Shown: in pieces, positions 1-7,297 of the stretch | How positions within the stretch are numbered: position 1 is the stretch's first letter | How the letters are laid out: each line of letters opens with the position of its first letter | NCBI GenBank assembly: GCA_023487095.1 | Contig: JAMDEL010000095.1 | Location: 303 to 10,812 of the forward strand | DNA: 10,510 bases | From: Patescibacteria group bacterium | GTDB taxonomy: Bacteria > Patescibacteriota > Doudnabacteria > UBA920 | Reading direction: 5' to 3' | Notes under the pieces: generated by a model | Seen by the model: the letters and a program-made list of their open reading frames with translations, nothing else | Database searches by the model: none | What the model was told of the DNA's origin: nothing | Made by a program: the position numbers and the translations under genes

Positions 1-1
1 C

Positions 2-151
2 CATAACCAAAGTCTGAGAACCGACGATACGGTGGTGGTTATTGGTGCGCCGAACGAAGACGGGAGCATTACTGCCAAGATAATCCGGATTTTTGATGCG
101 GCAGAGCGACCGCTTTTCCCGCCGCCGGGCCCTCCCGCACCTTTCAGGTAG
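2..151 (+). CDS. C-terminal fragment of a DUF5666-like protein
   Basis: Open reading frame entering from the left edge and ending at TAG (149-151); 49 residues are visible. The fragment contains VVVIGAPNEDGSITAKIIRI followed by a Pro-rich tail ending PPPGPPAPFR. This closely parallels the end of the protein at 4480-4923 (QVTVAGTSNPDGSITAQQIQ, then a Pro-rich tail), so I read it as the last beta strands of a DUF5666-type domain. DUF5666 proteins are secreted or membrane-anchored small beta domains of unknown function. Only 46 nt separate it from the adaptor gene at 198, on the same strand and without a terminator, so it is probably the preceding gene of the same operon. The start and any signal peptide lie outside the window. 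The family call rests on a short segment and on similarity to its neighbour. Confidence 0.72.
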   Translation, partial: HNQSLRTDDTVVVIGAPNEDGSITAKIIRIFDAAERPLFPPPGPPAPFR

Positions 152-197
152 CCCAAATAGCTTTGTTTGAAATTAAACATAATCTAAAAATCAATTC

Positions 198-1841
198 ATG
201 AATTTTTTTCAAAACATTCTGAAAAGAAAACGCCTCCTAATTGGCATTTTGATTGTGGCGTTGGCAATCGGGTACTGGTATTACCAGAAATCTAAAACAG
301 GAAGCACTGCGGTGCAATACGTTACCCAACCTGTTACCAAGGGTACTTTGGTAGTGTCGGTGACCGGAACAGGCCAGGCTGAGACTTCAGACCAGATGGA
401 TATTAAGCCCCAGACCGATGGCCGGATTACGGCGCTTAACGTAAAAAACAACCAGCAGGTCAAGGGTGGGGACGTGATTGCCATTATTGACCAGCAATCT
501 GCAGCCAACAGCGTGGCCCAGGCCCGGGCCAATTTGGAACAGGCTCAGGCTTCGTACGATAAACTGATGGCCGGCGCAACCGACATTGACGTGCAGTCTC
601 AGAAACTTTCTATCCAATCTGCGCAGCAATCGTTGGACCAGGCCAAGAGGACTTATACTTATACTGTCACCCAGCAGCAGCAGGCCGTGGATAAAGCCCT
701 GTCTAATTTATTGAACGCCGACTTGGAGGCCGAACCCAGTGACCCTAACAGCACAGTGACTTTGACCCTGAGCGGGAATTACACCGGAGTTGATAAGGGG
801 GTTTACAACATTACTGTCTACCAAAACGGCAACGGTTATTTTTATTCCACCTCCGGTTTGGGCACGGAGAGCGGCCAGATAAACCGCGGGCTGTCACAGC
901 CGCTGGGCAACGGCTTGTATGTGACTTTCAGCAGCACTGGCAATTTCAGCCCGTCAACCAAATGGACGGTTAGCGTGCCCAACACCAAGTCCGCTAACTA
1001 TCTTAACAATTTAAATGCTTACAATACCGCAGTGCAAAACCAGAAACAGAACGTTGACCAGGCCCAGGCCGCAATTGCTGCGGCTCAAACCGCTTTGGAC
1101 AAGGCCAACCTTTCTTTGCAGAACACCGTTAAGCCCCCCACGCAGGCCGATATTGCCTCTGCCAAAGCCCAGATAACCTCGGCCCAGGCCCAGCTCGCCA
1201 ATGCCCAGACCGCATACAGCAACACGGTACTTAAGGCTCCCTTTGATGGCGTGGTGGCTTCCGTGGCTTTTTCCGCCGGCGACAAAGTAACCGCGGGCAC
1301 GACCATTGTTACGATGATAACCAACCAGCAGGTGGCGAAGGTTTCACTGAATGAGGTAGATGTTTCTAAGGTTAAGTTAGGACAAAAGGCCACGATGACT
1401 TTTGACGCCATTAGCGGCTTAAGTGTTACAGGCAAAGTTGTGCTTATAGACACCATTGGCACAGTCAGCCAGGGAGTGGTCAGTTACAACGTAACAATTG
1501 CTTTTGATACTCAGAACGACCAGGTAAAGCCCGGTATGAGTGTAACCACCAGCATTATTACGGACGTGAAGACGGATGTTTTAATGGTGGCAAACGCAGC
1601 AGTTAAATCCAAGAACGGCCAGAGTTACGTGCAGGTTCTGGAAGGCGGCAAGCCGGTGAACCAAAATGTGCAAGTCGGTTCAGCCAACGAGACCGATACG
1701 GAAATTATTTCGGGCGCAACCGAAGGCCAGGAGCTGGTTACTCAAACTATAGATTCAAGCAGCACAACCAAGACCACCAACGCTTCCTCTGGCAGCAGTT
1801 TCAGAATCCCGGGGATTACGGGCGGGGGAGCTGGCCGGTAG
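198..1841 (+). CDS. MacA/HlyD-family efflux periplasmic adaptor with inserted hairpin domain
   Basis: Membrane-fusion protein that would link the ABC permease at 2559-3797 to the outside of the cytoplasmic membrane. Residues 13-29 form one N-terminal membrane anchor. Residues about 65-100 are the first half of a lipoyl-like domain (DGRITALNVKNNQQVKGGDV). Residues 101-172 and 268-340 are Ala/Gln-rich heptad helices forming a coiled-coil hairpin. Residues 341-375 are the second lipoyl half (LKAPFDGVVASVAFSAGDKV), 376-455 a beta-barrel, 456-515 a membrane-proximal domain, and the end is a Ser/Thr/Gly-rich tail. At 547 residues it is longer than typical MacA (about 370), mainly because of a beta-rich, Asn/Gly/Thr-rich insert at about 173-267 at the hairpin tip. 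In MacA that tip contacts TolC; no TolC-like gene is visible here. No Shine-Dalgarno site precedes the ATG, and no other start is better. Family call firm; substrate unknown. Confidence 0.93.
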   Translation: MNFFQNILKRKRLLIGILIVALAIGYWYYQKSKTGSTAVQYVTQPVTKGTLVVSVTGTGQAETSDQMDIKPQTDGRITALNVKNNQQVKGGDVIAIIDQQSAANSVAQARANLEQAQASYDKLMAGATDIDVQSQKLSIQSAQQSLDQAKRTYTYTVTQQQQAVDKALSNLLNADLEAEPSDPNSTVTLTLSGNYTGVDKGVYNITVYQNGNGYFYSTSGLGTESGQINRGLSQPLGNGLYVTFSSTGNFSPSTKWTVSVPNTKSANYLNNLNAYNTAVQNQKQNVDQAQAAIAAAQTALDKANLSLQNTVKPPTQADIASAKAQITSAQAQLANAQTAYSNTVLKAPFDGVVASVAFSAGDKVTAGTTIVTMITNQQVAKVSLNEVDVSKVKLGQKATMTFDAISGLSVTGKVVLIDTIGTVSQGVVSYNVTIAFDTQNDQVKPGMSVTTSIITDVKTDVLMVANAAVKSKNGQSYVQVLEGGKPVNQNVQVGSANETDTEIISGATEGQELVTQTIDSSSTTKTTNASSGSSFRIPGITGGGAGR

Positions 1842-1869
1842 GCAAAGCAGTAAGCGAAACACAAAGCGT

Positions 1870-2553
1870 ATGATTGAATGCAAAAACCTGACCAAGGCAT
1901 ATAAGAGCGGGGATTCGGAGACTGTGGTTTTGAAAGGGGTTTCCTTTTCCATAAAAAGCGGCGAATTTGTGGCGATTATGGGCCCTTCCGGCAGCGGCAA
2001 GTCAACACTCATGCATATTTTAGGAGCACTGGACACCCCGACCTCGGGCAGCTATTTTTTGGATGGCCAGGATGTTTCCAAGCTTTCCGACGATGAGCTG
2101 GCCGAAGTCAGAAAAAAAAGAATCGGTTTTGTTTTTCAGGCGTTTAACTTGTTGCCTCGGGCCACGGTTTTGAGAAATGTTGCCTTACCCCTGGTTTATG
2201 CGGAAGTTGATCGTGACGCAAGAGAGAAGGCCGCCAGGGCAGCCCTGCTCTCGGCGGGCATGGAAGAAGCGCGTTTTTTACACCTTTCTAACCAGCTATC
2301 CGGGGGACAGATGCAACGCGTGGCTATTGCGCGGGCGCTGGTCAACAATCCGGCCATGATTTTAGCCGATGAGCCCACCGGCAACCTGGATACTCAGACC
2401 GGTGAAGTGGTTTTGAAAACCTTCCAGGAGCTAAATGACCAGGGCAAGACCATTGTTCTTATTACCCACGAACACGATGTGGCCGCTCATGCCAAAAGGA
2501 TTATCCATATCCGCGACGGCAACATTACCCAGGACGAAATTTTAAAACCTTAG
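1870..2553 (+). CDS. ABC transporter ATP-binding protein, MacB/LolD type
   Basis: Cytoplasmic ATPase of the exporter encoded with its neighbours. Its 227 residues are the usual length for a stand-alone LolD/MacB-type nucleotide-binding domain. Walker A is GPSGSGKS (38-45), the Q-loop Gln is at 90 ([11 protein letters not shown]), the signature is [15 protein letters not shown] (143-157), Walker B is [11 protein letters not shown] (164-174) with catalytic Glu168, and the switch His is at 200 (LITHEHD). Every catalytic element is intact. In Escherichia coli MacB the ATPase and permease are fused; here they are separate genes, as in LolCD or in Gram-positive MacB-like exporters. It starts 28 nt after the adaptor stop with no clear Shine-Dalgarno site, and ends 5 nt before the permease start, so the three are almost certainly co-expressed. 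The transported molecule cannot be told from sequence. Confidence 0.96.
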   Translation: MIECKNLTKAYKSGDSETVVLKGVSFSIKSGEFVAIMGPSGSGKSTLMHILGALDTPTSGSYFLDGQDVSKLSDDELAEVRKKRIGFVFQAFNLLPRATVLRNVALPLVYAEVDRDAREKAARAALLSAGMEEARFLHLSNQLSGGQMQRVAIARALVNNPAMILADEPTGNLDTQTGEVVLKTFQELNDQGKTIVLITHEHDVAAHAKRIIHIRDGNITQDEILKP

Positions 2554-2558
2554 ACTCT

Positions 2559-3797
2559 ATGAAAATCAGCGACGTTTTGGAGGAAACCTATTCTGCGATC
2601 ACCGTAAATAAAGTCAGGTCCAGCCTGACGATTTTGGGCATCGTTATCGGCATTGGTTCGGTAATCGCCATGATCGCCATTGGCCAGGGCGCGCAAGCCT
2701 CCATCCAAAGCAATATCCAATCCATTGGCTCCAACCTGATAATTGTGACGCCAGGCGTGCAGCGCGGGCCCGGAGTGGTTGTAAGCGGGGGGCAGGGCAG
2801 TTCTCAGACTTTGGTTATGGCTGATGTGGAAGCGCTTAGGCAGCAGGTTAGCCTGGCCAAAGCCATAGATGCGGAACTTTCCAGAAGGTTCCAGGTTACG
2901 GCCAAAGGGACCAACACCAATACCCAAATAGTGGGTACGGACAGCAATTATCCCATAGTCAGGAATGTAGTAATTGACAGCGGTTCGTTTATAACTGACC
3001 AGCAAGTTACCGACCTGGCAAAAGTCGCCGTCATTGGTCCAACCGTTAGGGATGATTTATTTGGCAGCGGGGCTGACGTTATAGGAGAAACCATTCGTAT
3101 TAAAGGTATAAATTTTAAAATCATCGGGCTGACCAAAAGCAAGGGGGGCAGCGGTTTTTCTAACCAGGATGACATTATTTTTATTCCCGTTTCCGTGGCC
3201 CAACATTACCTGGTCGGGCCGAACGCCGAAGGCCAGAGTTACGTGAGCACCATTAGTATTTCCGCCCAGAGTTCGGGCGATATGGCCGCGGTGCAGCAGC
3301 AGGTCACCCAGATTCTGACCCAGCGCCATAGCCTTACCGGTTCAGAGTCAGTGGATTTTACGGTACAGAACCAGGCGGACATTGTCGCCGCCGCGTCTTC
3401 TGTCACCGGGATTTTCACTATTTTACTTGCTTCTATTGCCGGCATTTCTTTGCTTGTGGGCGGGATTGGGATTATGAACATGATGCTGACTACTGTGACT
3501 GAAAGGACGCGAGAAATTGGTTTACGCAAGGCCATTGGCGCGCATAAGGCTGACATCAGCCTGCAGTTTTTGATTGAAGCCGTGATGTTGACGTTTGTGG
3601 GCGGGGTTTTGGGGGTGGTTTTGGGCTGGTTGCTTGCCTGGGCAGTGACCAGATTTGCCAGCATTAATACGAGTATTTCCCCAAGCTCCATCTTGCTGGC
3701 TTTTGGAGTTTCCGCGGGTATCGGCATAATTTTTGGCTATTACCCGGCGCGCCGGGCCGCAAAATTAAACCCAATTGAAGCTTTAAGGTATGAATAA
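2559..3797 (+). CDS. ABC transporter permease, MacB/FtsX family
   Basis: Membrane subunit of the MacAB-like exporter, 412 residues. It has the MacB layout: TM1 at about 23-43, a large extracytoplasmic domain (about 44-280), then three C-terminal helices at about 283-307, 337-363 and 376-396. The N-terminal MacB_PCD-type motif (NKVRSSLTILGIVIGIGSVI) is followed by IGQGAQASIQSNIQSIGSNL. The cytoplasmic coupling segment ERTREIGLRKAIGAHKADI (315-333) and the C-terminal GYYPARRAAKLNPIEALRYE (393-412) are hallmarks of the family. MacB-type transporters work as mechanotransmitters and do not carry substrate through the bilayer; the adaptor gene upstream supports that type rather than LolC. The start lies 5 nt after the ATPase stop with no Shine-Dalgarno site. 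The last codons overlap the next gene's start by 8 nt, which suggests translational coupling. Confidence 0.95.
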   Translation: MKISDVLEETYSAITVNKVRSSLTILGIVIGIGSVIAMIAIGQGAQASIQSNIQSIGSNLIIVTPGVQRGPGVVVSGGQGSSQTLVMADVEALRQQVSLAKAIDAELSRRFQVTAKGTNTNTQIVGTDSNYPIVRNVVIDSGSFITDQQVTDLAKVAVIGPTVRDDLFGSGADVIGETIRIKGINFKIIGLTKSKGGSGFSNQDDIIFIPVSVAQHYLVGPNAEGQSYVSTISISAQSSGDMAAVQQQVTQILTQRHSLTGSESVDFTVQNQADIVAAASSVTGIFTILLASIAGISLLVGGIGIMNMMLTTVTERTREIGLRKAIGAHKADISLQFLIEAVMLTFVGGVLGVVLGWLLAWAVTRFASINTSISPSSILLAFGVSAGIGIIFGYYPARRAAKLNPIEALRYE

Positions 3798-4452
3798 AAT
3801 AAAAAATATTTTTCAAAGGTATGCGGAACTTAAGTCCCATAAGCTTTTTTATCTCCAGATGTTTTTGGGAGTCGTATTTTTGCTTCTCAGCCTGCTTTTA
3901 AACCATGCGGCCAACACCTACACTTTAAGCCATGGCAGCAGCGCGGTGACGGACATTATTTTGGACAACATCCCGGCTGTAAGCGTTGACGGGGTATTTT
4001 TTGAAGGCATAATAGTCCTAGTTTTTTTTATTGCCTTGCTGGGGTTGGCTAATCCGAAAAGGATTCCCTTTTTGCTGAAAAGCATTGCGTTGTTTGTGGC
4101 CGTGCGTTCCTTCTTTTTGATCCTGACCCATTTGGCGCCGCCAATCCACCCGACGCTTGTCCCTTCGGATAATTTTTTGGAAAAATTGGCTTCGGGTTCG
4201 GGCAGTGACTTGTTTTTCTCCGGCCATACGGGTTTGCCATTCTTAATGGCCATGCTTTTTTGGAGAAACAAATACCTGAGGGCAATCTTCCTGTTTGCTT
4301 CGGTCTTCTTTGGGGCTACGGTACTGCTCGGCCATCTGCACTATTCCATAGACGTGTTTTCCGCGTTCTTCATTACCTACGGAATTTACAGGGTTTCTTT
4401 AAGAATCTTCCCGTCCGATTACAAGCTTTTTGAAAGCAGTTTAAAACAATAA
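3790..4452 (+). CDS. PAP2_C / sphingomyelin-synthase-like membrane enzyme
   Basis: Integral membrane protein of 220 residues with about six helices (roughly 21-38, 71-87, 93-113, 146-158, 163-181 and 185-203). It carries the sphingomyelin-synthase type catalytic set: SGHTG (His146) and GHLHYSIDV (His184 and Asp188), plus the upstream conserved Arg/Ser stretch VRSFFLILTHLAPP (105-118). In characterised PAP2_C proteins the two His and the Asp form the active site for phospho-head-group transfer or lipid phosphate hydrolysis on the outer face of the membrane. The reaction here is unknown: it may be a phosphatidyl or ceramide head-group transferase or a lipid phosphatase. The ATG overlaps the last 8 nt of the permease gene (GGTATGAATAA), and the only purine run (AAGG) is too close to serve as a ribosome site, so reinitiation coupling is likely. 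It therefore probably acts with the exporter. Confidence 0.82.
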   Translation: MNKIKNIFQRYAELKSHKLFYLQMFLGVVFLLLSLLLNHAANTYTLSHGSSAVTDIILDNIPAVSVDGVFFEGIIVLVFFIALLGLANPKRIPFLLKSIALFVAVRSFFLILTHLAPPIHPTLVPSDNFLEKLASGSGSDLFFSGHTGLPFLMAMLFWRNKYLRAIFLFASVFFGATVLLGHLHYSIDVFSAFFITYGIYRVSLRIFPSDYKLFESSLKQ

Positions 4453-4470
4453 CTAGCATTAAATTTTGAA

Positions 4471-4475
4471 AGGAG
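4471..4475 (+). promoter_or_regulatory. Strong Shine-Dalgarno site for the 4480 gene
   Basis: AGGAG, within the longer GAAAGGAGAAAC, lies 4 nt before the ATG at 4480. None of the other starts in this operon has a comparable site, so the last gene may be translated independently and more strongly than those before it. Confidence 0.75.
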
Positions 4476-4479
4476 AAAC

Positions 4480-4923
4480 ATGGATAAAAAGATGATTTCC
4501 ATAAGTCTGGCGACTTTGGTGGTTGCGGGCACTTTGGGTTTTTTTGGCGGCATGAAATATGCGCAAAACAAAACTTCCCCCTCTAATTCGGTCTATTTAC
4601 AGGGCGCGGGTTTGAGGCAGCAGGGCAGTAACCAGAACAGCACGCGCAGAATAGGCAATAACCAGAACGGCGGCTTTTTAAGCGGCGAGGTCTTAAACCG
4701 TGATGACAAAAGCCTGACTATAAAAATGCGGGACAACAGCACTAAAATAGTCATTTTATCGGCCACAACCAGCGTGGGCAAAGCCGTTGCGGGCACGCAG
4801 GCGGATTTGCAGACAGGTGAGCAGGTGACCGTGGCAGGCACTTCAAACCCGGACGGCAGTATAACTGCCCAGCAAATCCAGATACGCCCGGAACAGGCGC
4901 CAGCTCCAGAACCGAATAAATAA
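4480..4923 (+). CDS. DUF5666-domain secreted or membrane-anchored protein
   Basis: A 147-residue protein with a positively charged start (MDKK) and a hydrophobic segment at about 6-24 that acts as signal peptide or membrane anchor. It has no lipobox and no clear peptidase site, so an anchor is more likely. A Gln/Asn/Ser-rich linker follows (about 30-65), then a compact beta-rich domain from about 66 to 136 (GEVLNRDDKSLTIKM, SGEQVTVAG-type strands, PDGSITAQQIQI) matching the DUF5666 pattern, and a short Pro/Ala tail. Function is unknown; the domain resembles small OB-like beta barrels, which is inference. It has a strong Shine-Dalgarno site (4471-4475) and starts 27 nt after the PAP2_C gene, with a terminator just downstream, making it the last gene of the operon. 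A related protein end lies at 2-151, at the other end of the operon. Confidence 0.82.
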   Translation: MDKKMISISLATLVVAGTLGFFGGMKYAQNKTSPSNSVYLQGAGLRQQGSNQNSTRRIGNNQNGGFLSGEVLNRDDKSLTIKMRDNSTKIVILSATTSVGKAVAGTQADLQTGEQVTVAGTSNPDGSITAQQIQIRPEQAPAPEPNK

Positions 4924-4934
4924 ATGTAGACAAA

Positions 4935-4962
4935 AAAACACGGGACAAATGTCCCGTGTTTT
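4935..4962. terminator. Symmetric bidirectional rho-independent terminator
   Basis: Perfect 12-bp inverted repeat: AAAACACGGGAC (4935-4946), loop AAAT, GTCCCGTGTTTT (4951-4962). The A-run on one side and T-run on the other allow it to work in both directions. It sits between the convergent genes ending at 4923 (+) and 4961 (-); the stop codon of the minus-strand gene overlaps its right edge. Confidence 0.9.
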
Positions 4963-5212
4963 AAGATAAGTGTTTTTTCTTGAGCCAATATTTTTTTAAG
5001 GGCGGCAGGGTGAGGGTGGATAACAGATAGCCCAAGACCGGCACGCCCGCCGTGAGCCAGGCCAAAGGCTGCTTTATCATATACAGCCACAGCCAGGCGC
5101 AGGCATAAGTAAGCAGGGCAATAAACAGCTTGCGGGTTAGGGAGGTTTCCCAGGCCTTGTCCGCTTCTACTTTTTTGTTCCTGTCTAAAATGGCTTGGAT
5201 TTGGTTTTCCAT
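4961..5212 (-). CDS. Small 2-TM membrane protein of unknown function
   Basis: An 83-residue protein: a charged amphipathic N-terminus (MENQIQAILDRNKKVEADKAWETS, likely a short coiled coil, quoted residues split here as MENQIQAILDR and NKKVEADKAWETS), then two hydrophobic segments at about 29-46 and 49-70 separated by a tight turn, and a Lys-rich end (KKYWLKKKHLS). I recognise the arrangement as a widespread uncharacterised small family (conserved VEADKAWETS and a Pro-containing second helix ending in LPPLKKYWL), but I know of no assigned function. It begins 12 nt after the stop of the upstream CruF-like gene and is the last gene of the phosphate operon, ending inside the shared terminator. 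There is no Shine-Dalgarno site. The Lys-rich end suggests a cytoplasmic C-terminus by the positive-inside rule. Confidence 0.8.
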   Translation of the reverse strand: MENQIQAILDRNKKVEADKAWETSLTRKLFIALLTYACAWLWLYMIKQPLAWLTAGVPVLGYLLSTLTLPPLKKYWLKKKHLS

Positions 5213-5224
5213 AGTTTCTACAGA

Positions 5225-6271
5225 TTATCTTAATTCTTTGTCCAGCATCTTGGCGACTATTTTTTCCTCTTTACTCAGGGTTTTTTCTACGTGTTTGAAA
5301 AAATAGTAGACCTTGGGTTCCTGGAGCATGTGCGGCAAAAAGTGGAGAAAAAGGTGGATAATAAAGAAGCTTGTGCCCAGGAAAATAAAAATTGGCAGCT
5401 CCTTGTATGTGCCGGAAGTAAACAGGGTGATAAGTATGAAAGCGTGCATGCTGGTGAGTATGGAAAAGGAAAGCAGGTCAAACCGCCAGACGTATTTTTT
5501 CCGGTATTTGATCATGGCCCCAACCACGATGTTTACCAGCTCAACCAACAGGGCGACAAAAATAATTATTTTCCAGAGTTGGATTTCCGGGTTATAGAAA
5601 ACGTTAATGTTGGGTTTGAAGTCCGAGATGACCCAGGTACCCCAGTTATTGAGGGCGTAAGGCAAAAAACTTAAGAGTCCGTAAAGGGCGAGCAAAATCA
5701 TTAGCCCCCCGTAAGCCAGAAACGGGCTGAGCAGTAAAATAATCCTGGACAGGGTGCGTTTTAGGTTTAGGGTCCGGATGAAGCGGATAATAAACGAAAA
5801 AGCGATTACCACGAAAATCCAGCCCGCCAGGTTGTCAAAAGGGATGCCGTACCATTCCTGGTTGTGGGGAATAACCCACCGCCAGAAACCCAGGCGTACG
5901 GCCACGACGTCCAGGTACAAATCCAGAATAATGGCGGTCAACGCATCCATAAACGGGCGCAAAGTCCAGGGCAGGTGGTACTGGTCGGAGAGGAGCATGG
6001 CGCTGTAGATTATTAGCGCCCAATACACGCCAATGGCCAACGGGACGTTGAATATCTGGATCAGGAAATTGGAACTGTAGCTGTAGGTGTGTCCCAGGTA
6101 GGTGTTGCCTATTTCCAAAATCAGCCCGAAAACAAGAGCGCTCAGGATTTCGTAAATCCGGAATTCGTTTTTTTGATAAATCTCCCTGGCCAGGATGGCC
6201 ACGAAAGAAACCAGGCCCAAAACTTCAAAAATTAAGTAGAGGTTCGGATGTAGGGTTTGGATTATCTCCAT
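5225..6271 (-). CDS. CruF-like (carotenoid biosynthesis, PF04240-type) multi-pass membrane protein
   Basis: A 348-residue membrane protein. The frame stays open upstream to an ATG at 6370, but that start would overlap the pit gene by 80 nt. The ATG at 6271 leaves a 19-nt gap and has an upstream AGAGGT about 12 nt away, so I prefer it. Residues about 46-155 match the pattern of CruF/DUF422 carotenoid 1,2-hydratase-like proteins: LEIGNTYLGHTYSYS (52-66), a conserved NVPLAIGVYW (75-84), DLYLDVVAVRLGFWRW (117-132) and YGIPFDNLAGW (141-151). About 190 further residues with several helices follow (about 180-200, 233-255, 264-285, 292-313), unlike the compact CruF fold, and end in a charged cytoplasmic tail. 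No carotenoid gene is visible nearby and its partners are phosphate uptake genes, so carotenoid chemistry is doubtful; the true role is open. Confidence 0.7.
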   Translation of the reverse strand: MEIIQTLHPNLYLIFEVLGLVSFVAILAREIYQKNEFRIYEILSALVFGLILEIGNTYLGHTYSYSSNFLIQIFNVPLAIGVYWALIIYSAMLLSDQYHLPWTLRPFMDALTAIILDLYLDVVAVRLGFWRWVIPHNQEWYGIPFDNLAGWIFVVIAFSFIIRFIRTLNLKRTLSRIILLLSPFLAYGGLMILLALYGLLSFLPYALNNWGTWVISDFKPNINVFYNPEIQLWKIIIFVALLVELVNIVVGAMIKYRKKYVWRFDLLSFSILTSMHAFILITLFTSGTYKELPIFIFLGTSFFIIHLFLHFLPHMLQEPKVYYFFKHVEKTLSKEEKIVAKMLDKELR

Positions 6272-6290
6272 ATTTCTATTATACCTCTTT

Positions 6291-7295
6291 TTAAAAAAGC
6301 TTGATAAGTCCGAAGCATAAGCCTGCCACCACCGCAGCAGCAGGGATGGTGAATATCCAAGCCCAAACAATGCGCAAAGTGGTGTCCCAGCGCACTGCGG
6401 AGAGCCTGCGGTAAGAGCCCACGCCGGAAATGGCGCCGGTAATCACGTGCGTGGTGGAAACCGGCACACCGAAGTATGTGGCCAAAAAAATACTAATGGC
6501 GCTGGCGGTTTCAGCGCAGACGCCGTCCACGGGCCTGAGCTTGGCGATTTTTTGGCCCATGGTTTTCACAATCCGCCAGCCGCCCATGAGCGTGCCGAGG
6601 CCAATGGCCGTGTGTGCCGACAACACCACCCACAGGGGCACGTTGAAAGTTTTTATAAGCCCGGCGGAAAACAGCAGGCTGGTAATTATGCCCATGGTCT
6701 TTTGGGCGTCGTTGCCGCCGTGGCCCAGGGAGTAGAGCCCGGCGGAAATAAATTGCATGCGCTTGGACCAAACGTTTACCGTGGTGGGATGAAAGTCCTT
6801 TTTAAAAATCAACCAAGAAGCAAGCAGGATAAACAGCCCGCCTAAAATAAAGCCGATTAAAGGAGCCAGAAAAATGAAGGCCAAAGTTTTGGTCCAACCG
6901 GAAAGAATAACGACCTTAAACCCGGCTTTCGCGATTGCCGCCCCGGCGTAGCCGCCGATTAGCGCATGCGAAGAGCTGGTGGGCAGCCCTAGATACCAGG
7001 TGAACAGGTTCCAGAGTATAGCGCCCATGAGCCCGGCAAAAATAACCGTGGGCGTGACCACGGAAATATCAATCAGTCCTTTGCCAATGGTCTTGGCCAC
7101 GGCAGTTCCAAAAATAAGGAAAGCGACGAAATTAAAAAAGGCCGCCCAGGCAACCGCCTGGCGCGGCGTAAGTACGCGCGTGGAGACAATGGTGGCAATG
7201 GAATTCGCCGCATCGTGCACGCCATTGGTAAAATCAAAAACCAGCGCAATAAAGACAATAAAAATTATAAACAAAAGCCCGCTGCTTAATATCAT
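6291..7295 (-). CDS. pit: Pit-family inorganic phosphate transporter
   Basis: Cytoplasmic-membrane permease for metal-phosphate or phosphate with H+ or Na+ (PiT/PHO-4 family), 334 residues, typical for short bacterial Pit proteins. The duplicated signature is clear: FDFTNGVHDAANSIATIVST (20-39) in the first half and LGHGGNDAQKTMGI (190-203) in the second, each followed by the re-entrant motif, GLPTSSSHALIGG (103-115) and GVPVSTTHVITGA (276-288). About ten helices can be traced, with a hydrophilic stretch at about 165-180. It starts 2 nt after the stop of the DUF47 gene, without a Shine-Dalgarno site, so translational coupling is likely. The DUF47-pit pairing is a well-known arrangement in which the PhoU-like protein controls the transporter. 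Confidence 0.96.
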   Translation of the reverse strand: MILSSGLLFIIFIVFIALVFDFTNGVHDAANSIATIVSTRVLTPRQAVAWAAFFNFVAFLIFGTAVAKTIGKGLIDISVVTPTVIFAGLMGAILWNLFTWYLGLPTSSSHALIGGYAGAAIAKAGFKVVILSGWTKTLAFIFLAPLIGFILGGLFILLASWLIFKKDFHPTTVNVWSKRMQFISAGLYSLGHGGNDAQKTMGIITSLLFSAGLIKTFNVPLWVVLSAHTAIGLGTLMGGWRIVKTMGQKIAKLRPVDGVCAETASAISIFLATYFGVPVSTTHVITGAISGVGSYRRLSAVRWDTTLRIVWAWIFTIPAAAVVAGLCFGLIKLF

Positions 7296-7297
7296 AG

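Noticed and set aside
507..1200. Repeated GGCCCAGGCC words in the adaptor gene, considered as DNA repeats
   Set aside because: They encode the recurring Gln-Ala of the coiled-coil heptads (AQAQ, DQAQA), so the protein explains them.
1085..1462. 125-residue minus-strand frame inside the adaptor gene
   Set aside because: It lies antisense to clear lipoyl and coiled-coil coding sequence; it is a by-product of the GCC/CAG-rich codons of the Ala/Gln helices.
3239..3727. 162-residue minus-strand frame inside the permease gene
   Set aside because: It is the antisense of the conserved MacB C-terminal domain, with no domain or start signal of its own.
4593..5090. 165-residue minus-strand frame across the convergent junction
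   Set aside because: It spans the bidirectional terminator and overlaps two well-supported genes in other frames; its Cys/Leu-rich sequence has no family features.
6272..6370. 33-residue N-terminal extension of the CruF-like protein from an ATG at 6370
   Set aside because: It would overlap the 3' end of pit by 80 nt, is Ser/Arg/Tyr-rich unlike the membrane protein that follows, and the ATG at 6271 has a better upstream AGAGGT and a normal 19-nt gap.
6447..6845. 132-residue plus-strand frame inside pit
   Set aside because: It is antisense to conserved Pit motifs and consists of low-plausibility His/Gly/Gln-rich sequence; no promoter or ribosome site.
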